NCBI GenBank assembly: GCA_964529445.1 | Contig: CAZGWJ010000068.1 | Location: 1-13,977 of the forward strand | Length of the DNA stretch: 13,977 bases | Source of the DNA: CAZGWJ01 sp964529445 | GTDB taxonomy: Bacteria; Oederibacteriota; Muellerivitia; Muellerivitales; Muellerivitaceae | Direction: 5' to 3' | Shown: positions 6,838-13,977 of the stretch, in pieces | How the letters are laid out: every line of letters starts with the position of its first letter | Numbering within the stretch: the first letter of the stretch is position 1 | The notes under the pieces: model-generated | Seen by the model: the letters and a program-made list of their open reading frames with translations, nothing else | The model's database searches: none | What the model was told of the DNA's origin: nothing | Position numbers and translations under genes: made by a program

Positions 6838-9213
6838 TCAAGGCCGGTTCAACAACCTCCACAACTGCCGCTGGGCCTCCTTGTTCTGGGGGTCCACCCC
6901 CAGGACAGCCCGGAAGGCCGCCTCGGCCTTCACCCGGTTCCCCGCCCGCAGCATCAGCCGCCCCAACTCCATCTGTGCCTCCACGCGCTGGGGAGCCAAG
7001 GTCACCGCCGACTCGATGAGCTTCGCGGCCTCCTCGTCGCGCCCCTCCCGCCGATACAGGATCCCCAAGTGATAATGCGCGTCCGACAGCTCCACGTTGA
7101 GACGGATGACCTCGTCGAGCGCCTTCAGGACCCGCGGGTCCTTTCCATCCTTTCCGAACTCCCCCACCTTCTCCATCCACGAACGGATGAGGGCCGGATG
7201 GTCCTTCAGGACCTTCGTGAAGTCCATCCGAGCCGCTTCCAGCACCTTCTCCTCCGTATAAAGCCGGGCCAGGGCTTCGCGGGGCGCTTCAAAGGAGGGA
7301 TCGACCTTGGCCGCCCTCTCGTAGGAACGGATCGCCAGGGTGGTGCGACCCAACCGGGCCATCCGATCGCCGAGCTCCATGAACCCCCGGGTATACCGAT
7401 CCCGTCTCATCCGGAAAGCCGCGTCGGGATGCAATGGTGGGGGAAACAACCCCGAGAGATCCATGCGGGCGGAGAGATCCTCAAACGCCGGTTCATCCGT
7501 CCCCGAGGCGACGATGCGCTGGACCAGAACCTGCGGATGAACGGAACGGCCCATGCCCGCAAGAACCCCGTCCCAGGAGGACGGCAGGCCTGAGATGGCC
7601 CACCTCACGTCCCATCGGGGGATGTTCTCCAAGATCATGTCCTGGAAAACGGCGTCGACGGACCCGGTTCCGCTCGAAAAGAGCCATTCCGGCCTGTGGA
7701 GGATGAGCCCGGATAGATACCTCTTATCGGTAAGACGCCCCCGATCAAGAAGCAGCGCTCCCGGAGCCACGCCCTCCGTGCGCTGCAGAACGCGGCAGGC
7801 GTCCGCCTCGCCGGGATCCTCGAAGAGAATGGCCGTGCGAGGCCCCGCGGAAACCATCAGGTTCAAGGCGTGACGCCTCGCAAGGTCGGCGTCCTGTCGT
7901 TCGGTGCGCTGCTGGGGAACGACCGCAAGGATCACCGCACCTGCCAGGACCGCGATCCGACCATCCCACCCCCCCCTCCCCGTGGGGAGGCCCGACTTCC
8001 TCGTCGGCGAAGTCCGCTCGCGGGGCACCCAGGTCTGCGCGAGAAGGAGCGGCACCAAAAGGGCAACCGGCGCGAGAAGCCCCGTGCGCTCGGAATGGAA
8101 GAACGATCCCAAAAGGAACGAGAGGGCCAGCACGACCGCGGACAGGCGGGACACCGCCATCGGCTGGTCCTTGGATGCCAACAGGAGGCGCAGAAGCACG
8201 AAAGCCGAAAGCCAAGCCACCGGCATACCCCAGGCCGAGAGGGCAACGGCCGGATCCCAATCGTTCATCCAACGGGACACGAGAACATCCCATCCCTCCG
8301 CCACCCAGGTGCCGAGGGGATCCTTTCCGCCCCAGGAAGGAAAGACCTTTTCCGCACGGATCGGCACCCAAAGGTACGGCGTGAGGCCCGCCAGGAACCA
8401 CGCCCACCGGCTCGGGCGGTGCAGATCCAGCGGGGGACGCTTCACGGCGAAGGAGAACAAGGCCATCAATCCCCAGAGGGGATGCGCCGAGAAGGTCAAG
8501 CCGAAAAGGAAGGCCCTCGCGGAGAGGGGGGCCGGGTTCTTGACGGAGAGGGCACGGTCGTACCACAGGAAAAGGATCAACCCCAGCGTCGCCGGAACTC
8601 CGGATGCCGCGGTGGCCGCCGACCAGAGGGGACGGCTCAACAGGAAGGCCGAAGAAGCCAGGAACGCCGCGAAAAGGGGGCCGGTTCGCCAACCCTCGCC
8701 GAAGAGGCCCTGGAAGAACCGGGACTGGCAGGCCATGAAGACGGCCAACGCTGCGCAGAAAGCGGAGACGAGCGGAAGCGCGACCGCGGCCTCGGCAACG
8801 GATTTCGAAGCCGTGACGCCCCTGACCAGGAGATAACTCAGGGGGGACCAGGACGGTTCCACGACCTGGCCGGTGAGGGCCGCCAGCCAGAAGGAAGGGT
8901 CCCGGCCATCCAGGAAGGTGGGAGCCGCGGTGGCCCGAAAAAGGGCGAATGCGAAAGCGCCCATGAGCAGGGAGACCAGGAAGCGTGCGGAACCATGGGG
9001 GAAAACGGAGAAAGCTCCCGAGCGGACAAGGAATCCCAGGAGGGCAAGGGCCACGAGAAGGGATCCCCAAGGCAGGTCGCCGCCGGCGAAGAGGAACCAC
9101 CCCGCCGCGAGCAGGAACGCCAGGAACCAGGCGGAAAACTTCGCCAGCCACTCGACCCGCACCCGCCGGATCCGCGCCTCTTCCTCCGCCGCGAGATCCT
9201 CGATGGAACGCAT
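6838..9213 (-). CDS. Divergent DUF2723-like polytopic membrane protein with TPR tail
   Basis: A 791-residue protein. It has a charged cytoplasmic-type N-terminus (EDLAAEEEARIRRVR), two extra membrane segments (about 24-43 and 48-66), then further membrane segments to about 433. TPR-like repeats lie near 608-674 and 709-776. Homology to its two neighbours shows in overall order and in YLWVPIRAE (280-288) followed by SWGGKDP (293-299), which aligns with their YLVLPLRA...DWGHP block. The signature MADDSGE is replaced by FLDGRDPSFW (100-109), and HPPGYPLY by EPSWSPLSY (119-127). The soluble GDNDTF-like block is also eroded, reading ILFEDPGEAD (462-471). It may use a different substrate or be a non-catalytic partner. 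The start ATG overlaps the coaX stop in TGATG, with AAAAGGA ten bases upstream. Family assignment is moderately sure; function is unknown. Confidence 0.78.
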   Translation of the reverse strand: MRSIEDLAAEEEARIRRVRVEWLAKFSAWFLAFLLAAGWFLFAGGDLPWGSLLVALALLGFLVRSGAFSVFPHGSARFLVSLLMGAFAFALFRATAAPTFLDGRDPSFWLAALTGQVVEPSWSPLSYLLVRGVTASKSVAEAAVALPLVSAFCAALAVFMACQSRFFQGLFGEGWRTGPLFAAFLASSAFLLSRPLWSAATAASGVPATLGLILFLWYDRALSVKNPAPLSARAFLFGLTFSAHPLWGLMALFSFAVKRPPLDLHRPSRWAWFLAGLTPYLWVPIRAEKVFPSWGGKDPLGTWVAEGWDVLVSRWMNDWDPAVALSAWGMPVAWLSAFVLLRLLLASKDQPMAVSRLSAVVLALSFLLGSFFHSERTGLLAPVALLVPLLLAQTWVPRERTSPTRKSGLPTGRGGWDGRIAVLAGAVILAVVPQQRTERQDADLARRHALNLMVSAGPRTAILFEDPGEADACRVLQRTEGVAPGALLLDRGRLTDKRYLSGLILHRPEWLFSSGTGSVDAVFQDMILENIPRWDVRWAISGLPSSWDGVLAGMGRSVHPQVLVQRIVASGTDEPAFEDLSARMDLSGLFPPPLHPDAAFRMRRDRYTRGFMELGDRMARLGRTTLAIRSYERAAKVDPSFEAPREALARLYTEEKVLEAARMDFTKVLKDHPALIRSWMEKVGEFGKDGKDPRVLKALDEVIRLNVELSDAHYHLGILYRREGRDEEAAKLIESAVTLAPQRVEAQMELGRLMLRAGNRVKAEAAFRAVLGVDPQNKEAQRQLWRLLNRP

Positions 9214-9962
9214 CACTCGCGGGTCCTTTTCAAGACGAGGGAAAGCCCCAGGAGCGTGAGGTCCGGCTCGACATGACGGAAGATGCCCGTCTCGGCGAAG
9301 GCACGACAGAACCCTCCCGTCGCCACGGCGGGGGCAACGACCCCCATCTCCTTGCGAATCCGGAGGAGAACTTCCCTCACCTGCCCGATCGCGCCGAACC
9401 AGACGCCCGAACGCATGGCCTCCTCCGTGGAACGCCCGATCGCGCGCTGGGCGGGCTTGAACCCGACTTCCGGAAGTTTCGCGGTGAAGGAATGCAGGGC
9501 CCGAAAGGCCGTCCGGATCCCGGGCAGGATCGACCCCCCCCGGTAATCCCCATGACGGTCCACGACATCGAAAGTGGTGGCCGTCCCGAAATCCGCCACG
9601 ATGCAGGGACTTCCGAAGAGGGCGCGTGCGGCCAACGCGTTCACGATGCGATCGGCCCCGACCTCCCCGGGGTTCTTCACGTGCAAGCGGATCCCCAAAT
9701 CCATCTCGGGGGTCACGAAGAGCGCCGAAGCCCCGAAGACCCTTCGGATGGCCTCCGCCACGGGAGCATCGCATTTCGGGACCACGCTGGAGACGGCGAA
9801 ACCCTCGGCGCTCCCCTGTTTCCTCAGGGAACGGGCCCAACGAAGGGCCCCCGATGCGCCCAGCAGGTCCGTCGTGGGCGTTTCCGCACGACGAGCGATT
9901 TTCCCGTCCACCAGAAGTCCCGAAGTGGCGCAGGTATTCCCGATGTCGATGGCCCAAAGCAT
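9213..9962 (-). CDS. coaX: Type III pantothenate kinase
   Basis: This enzyme phosphorylates pantothenate with ATP, the first step of coenzyme A synthesis, in the cytoplasm. The 249 residues match the usual length of 250-260. Family motifs are present: DIGNT (6-10, phosphate binding), PGEVGADR (98-105, with the conserved Asp104), DFGTATTFD (124-132), GGSILPGI (142-149) and TGG (215-217). This is the ASKHA fold, distinct from CoaA and PanK-II. The start is set by a strong AAGGAGG Shine-Dalgarno. It lies 86 bases after birA, a common pairing, and its stop overlaps the next gene by one base, implying translational coupling to the divergent DUF2723-like gene. Type III enzymes are generally not feedback-inhibited by CoA. 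I see nothing missing. Confidence 0.97.
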   Translation of the reverse strand: MLWAIDIGNTCATSGLLVDGKIARRAETPTTDLLGASGALRWARSLRKQGSAEGFAVSSVVPKCDAPVAEAIRRVFGASALFVTPEMDLGIRLHVKNPGEVGADRIVNALAARALFGSPCIVADFGTATTFDVVDRHGDYRGGSILPGIRTAFRALHSFTAKLPEVGFKPAQRAIGRSTEEAMRSGVWFGAIGQVREVLLRIRKEMGVVAPAVATGGFCRAFAETGIFRHVEPDLTLLGLSLVLKRTRE

Positions 9963-9973
9963 GGAGTCAGCGC

Positions 9974-9980
9974 CCTCCTT
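9974..9980 (-). promoter_or_regulatory. Strong ribosome binding site for coaX
   Basis: AAGGAGG lies 11 bases before the coaX ATG and fixes that start. It is the best anti-Shine-Dalgarno match in the cofactor block, whose other genes mostly rely on stop/start overlaps. Confidence 0.7.
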
Positions 9981-10048
9981 CCGAACAGGATGGGGATCTT
10001 CAGGAGACTTCCAGTCAACCGGCCCCGGCCCTGTCCGCGGGGATGTTC

Positions 10049-11140
10049 CTATCCGCGGCCCAGCGGGAATCGCTTGCGCTTCATTCTATCCGAAACACCC
10101 CGACGGGTCGCGCGGCGAATGGACCGTCTTCGACCCAACCGAAGGACTTCCACATCCCCGGCCGTCAGGCGCTCCACCATCCCCGAATCGGCACGAACCC
10201 AAAGGGCGCCCTTCCCGTCCACATGAAGCGCCTGGGCGAAGAAACTGCGGTCCACCTGCGTCACCCGGACCTGTCTCCCCGTGACTTCCTCCCATCGACG
10301 CCAGGCGGCCAGTACCCGGGAACCCTCGCGGCGCTTGACCCAATCATACGCCTCCTCGAGGTTCAGGAGCGCCTCCTGCAGGAATCGGGCCCTCCGGACG
10401 GGCCGGCCCAGGGCAAGGCGGAGACTGGTCGCCGAGGTCCGAAGCCCTTCCGGGAAATCCGGGCGAAGCTGGTTGAGATTCACCCCGATCCCCACCACGA
10501 CGAAGGCCGCGCGGTCCGGCTCGGCCTGCATCTCCGTCAGGATGCCGCACGCCTTTTTCCCGCCCAGAAGGACATCGTTGGGCCATTTGATGCCGGGATG
10601 CGCGCCGAAGGAACGCAGGGTCTTCGCCAACGCCGACGCGGCCGCCAGGGTGAGGACCGGCACTTCGTCCGCCGGAAGCCGGGGGCGCAGAACCAGGGAG
10701 AACGTGAGACCCTTTCCGGAACAACCCGCCCAGGAGCGCCCGAGGCGTCCCCGGCCCTTTGCCTGATGCTCCGCCGCCACCACCGTGCCCTCCGGGGCCC
10801 CCTGCCGGGCCATCTCAAGGGCCACGTCGTTGGTCGAATCCAAGCGGAGGAAGGAAAGGAAGGGCCGTCCCATTTTCCTCGTCGACAGGCCGGAGAGGAC
10901 CTCCTCCGCGGAAATCGTGTCGGGGCGTCCGGCGAGGATCCTCTCCCCTTCCCGCCCGTTGCGAAAACGGTATCCCCTCTTCTCCAGGATTCGGAAGATC
11001 CGGCGCATCGCTCCCGCCCCGGCGTGGAGACGACGGCCCAGGTCCGCCTCCCGGAAACGAACCGGGCATCCCGGGCCCAGAAGACGCAGGAACTCGACCG
11101 TCTTCCGGTCCGCCGCAGCGGGGAGTTCCGAGTGGGTCAT
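10049..11140 (-). CDS. birA: Biotin--[acetyl-CoA-carboxylase] ligase, class II (with N-terminal helix-turn-helix)
   Basis: This protein activates biotin to biotinyl-5'-AMP and attaches it to the biotin carboxyl carrier protein; class II forms also repress biotin genes. It has 363 residues. An N-terminal winged-helix-like region (about 10-65) precedes the catalytic domain. Catalytic motifs are DSTND (101-105), GRGRLGRSW (129-137, biotinyl-AMP loop), KWPNDV (185-190), GGKKACGIL (193-201) and GIGVN (217-221). The SH3-like C-terminal domain spans about 287-335. Beyond it, 27 residues (337-363) include 13 Arg/Lys, a basic tail absent from typical BirA. The ATG at 11140 overlaps the nadC stop as ATGA. 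A longer open frame upstream is only an overlap with nadC. DNA binding as a repressor is predicted, not shown, and no bio operator is visible here. Confidence 0.96.
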   Translation of the reverse strand: MTHSELPAAADRKTVEFLRLLGPGCPVRFREADLGRRLHAGAGAMRRIFRILEKRGYRFRNGREGERILAGRPDTISAEEVLSGLSTRKMGRPFLSFLRLDSTNDVALEMARQGAPEGTVVAAEHQAKGRGRLGRSWAGCSGKGLTFSLVLRPRLPADEVPVLTLAAASALAKTLRSFGAHPGIKWPNDVLLGGKKACGILTEMQAEPDRAAFVVVGIGVNLNQLRPDFPEGLRTSATSLRLALGRPVRRARFLQEALLNLEEAYDWVKRREGSRVLAAWRRWEEVTGRQVRVTQVDRSFFAQALHVDGKGALWVRADSGMVERLTAGDVEVLRLGRRRSIRRATRRGVSDRMKRKRFPLGRG

Positions 11141-11985
11141 GCGGGTTTCAGGTCGAGGGAAAAATCCAGGCCGGGGGCGCTGTGGGTCAGTGCGCCGGAG
11201 GAAAGCCGTTGCACGCCCAGACGGGAATAGCGGGCGATGTTGTCCGGTCCGAGACCCCCGGACACCTCGAGGATGACCCGGCCTCCCGCCATCGCCTGCA
11301 CGCGCCGGACCCGGGAAGGCGTCGCATTGTCCACGAGAAGGATGTCCGCGCCTCCGGCAAGGGCTTCGCGGGCCTGCTCGAGGGTCTCGACCTCGACCTC
11401 GATGACGGCGCGCCTGCCCAACCGCCTCCGGACTCGGCGGACCGCCTCGGCCACGCCCCCCGCCAGGGCGAGATGGTTGTCCTTGAGAAGGACCTGGGAG
11501 GACAGATCGAAACGGTGGTTCATGCCGCCACCCACACGGACGGCGTAACGCTCCAACCCTCTCCACAGGGGCGTCGTCTTCCGGGTGTCATAGAGGCGTC
11601 CCTGGCCCGCCATCCGGGAAAGCCGCCGGGCCAGGGTCGCCACACCCGAAAGCCGGGACAAGAAGTTGAGGGCCGTCCGCTCCACCGAAAGCAGGGCCCG
11701 CGCGGGACCGTCGATCCGGGCCACGACGCGACCCGGCGAAACGACCGTCCCCTCCACCACACGGGGATGAAAGCGACAGTTTCGATCCATGCGGGAAAAA
11801 AGGAACCCCACCACGGGAAGCCCCGCCACGACGCCGGAACCCTTGGCCACGATGGCACCGCGGGCACGGGATCGAGCCGGCACACAGGAGAGGGTGGTGA
11901 CGTCATGCCAGGCGGCGTCCTCGCGCAGGGCCTCGACGAGGCGACGCTTCAGAAGCGGCGTAAGGATCAGCGGTTCCCGGGCCAT
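11137..11985 (-). CDS. nadC: Nicotinate-nucleotide pyrophosphorylase (carboxylating), quinolinate phosphoribosyltransferase
   Basis: This enzyme converts quinolinate and PRPP to nicotinate mononucleotide, CO2 and pyrophosphate in de novo NAD synthesis. The 282 residues are the usual size. Conserved substrate-binding blocks are present: ERTALNFL (102-109), DTRKTTP (133-139), GGGMNHR (152-158), LLKDNH (166-171), EVEVE (196-200), LVDN (217-220), SGG (242-244) and SSGALTHSAPGLD (262-274). I chose ATG 11985 because AAGGA lies ten bases upstream and it gives the family length. An in-frame ATG at 12051 overlaps the valS stop as TGATG and would add 22 atypical residues without a Shine-Dalgarno. The stop overlaps the birA start. 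No nadA or nadB is in the window. Confidence 0.97.
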   Translation of the reverse strand: MAREPLILTPLLKRRLVEALREDAAWHDVTTLSCVPARSRARGAIVAKGSGVVAGLPVVGFLFSRMDRNCRFHPRVVEGTVVSPGRVVARIDGPARALLSVERTALNFLSRLSGVATLARRLSRMAGQGRLYDTRKTTPLWRGLERYAVRVGGGMNHRFDLSSQVLLKDNHLALAGGVAEAVRRVRRRLGRRAVIEVEVETLEQAREALAGGADILLVDNATPSRVRRVQAMAGGRVILEVSGGLGPDNIARYSRLGVQRLSSGALTHSAPGLDFSLDLKPA

Positions 11986-11995
11986 GAGTTTCACA

Positions 11996-12000
11996 TCCTT
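11996..12000 (-). promoter_or_regulatory. Ribosome binding site deciding the nadC start
   Basis: AAGGA ten bases before ATG 11985 supports the shorter nadC start over the upstream ATG at 12051, which has no such site. Confidence 0.55.
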
Positions 12001-12050
12001 GCGAGGGTCATTCCAACCCGCCCGGAGGGGGCCGGTGCCTGCGGGAACCA

Positions 12051-13977
<1,927 letters not shown>

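Noticed and set aside
9214..9957. Upstream extension of the divergent DUF2723-like protein to 1039 residues
   Set aside because: The added 248 residues are an out-of-frame reading of coaX, whose own frame carries all the pantothenate kinase motifs.
10021..10035. TTGACT on the minus strand near 10015 as a -35 box for coaX
   Set aside because: No acceptable -10 sequence lies 16-18 bases downstream.

Overview
This 13,977-base window is GC-rich and every convincing gene lies on the minus strand, so transcription runs from high to low coordinates. Nothing marks it as phage, plasmid or transposon: I see no IS elements, CRISPR array, tRNA or rRNA. It reads as a chromosomal block of a high-GC Gram-negative-type bacterium with type IV pili. 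The valS-nadC-birA-coaX order and the O-mannosyltransferase-like (DUF2723) membrane proteins with TPR tails would fit an Acidobacteriota- or Desulfobacterota-like lineage. That placement is a low-confidence inference.

Layout in transcription order. (1) 13977-9213 is a housekeeping/cofactor block: valS (5' end outside the window), nadC (NAD synthesis), birA (biotin protein ligase) and coaX (type III pantothenate kinase). nadC and birA overlap by four bases (ATGA). coaX overlaps the next gene by one base (TGATG). (2) 9213-1999 holds three consecutive large polytopic membrane proteins, each ending in TPR repeats. The lower two (4464-6704 and 1999-4467) are clear tandem DUF2723 paralogues overlapping by four bases. 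The first (6838-9213) is a divergent relative that has lost the two signature motifs. (3) After a 207-base leader with a perfect TATAAT box comes a PilT/PilU-type pilus ATPase (1791 to beyond base 1). It carries an unusual, still-open C-terminal TPR extension of at least about 240 residues.

How the parts relate. The cofactor genes form a dense, translationally coupled unit that feeds directly into the first membrane protein. The DUF2723 proteins are probably GT-C-fold glycosyltransferases acting on the outer face of the cytoplasmic membrane. Their neighbour is a pilus motor, so one speculative reading is an envelope or pilus glycosylation module. The most notable features are four consecutive TPR-tailed genes, the PilT-TPR fusion, and the DUF2723 triplet with one motif-degenerate member. 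No gap exceeds 300 bases; the two largest (133 and 207 bases) are described as features.
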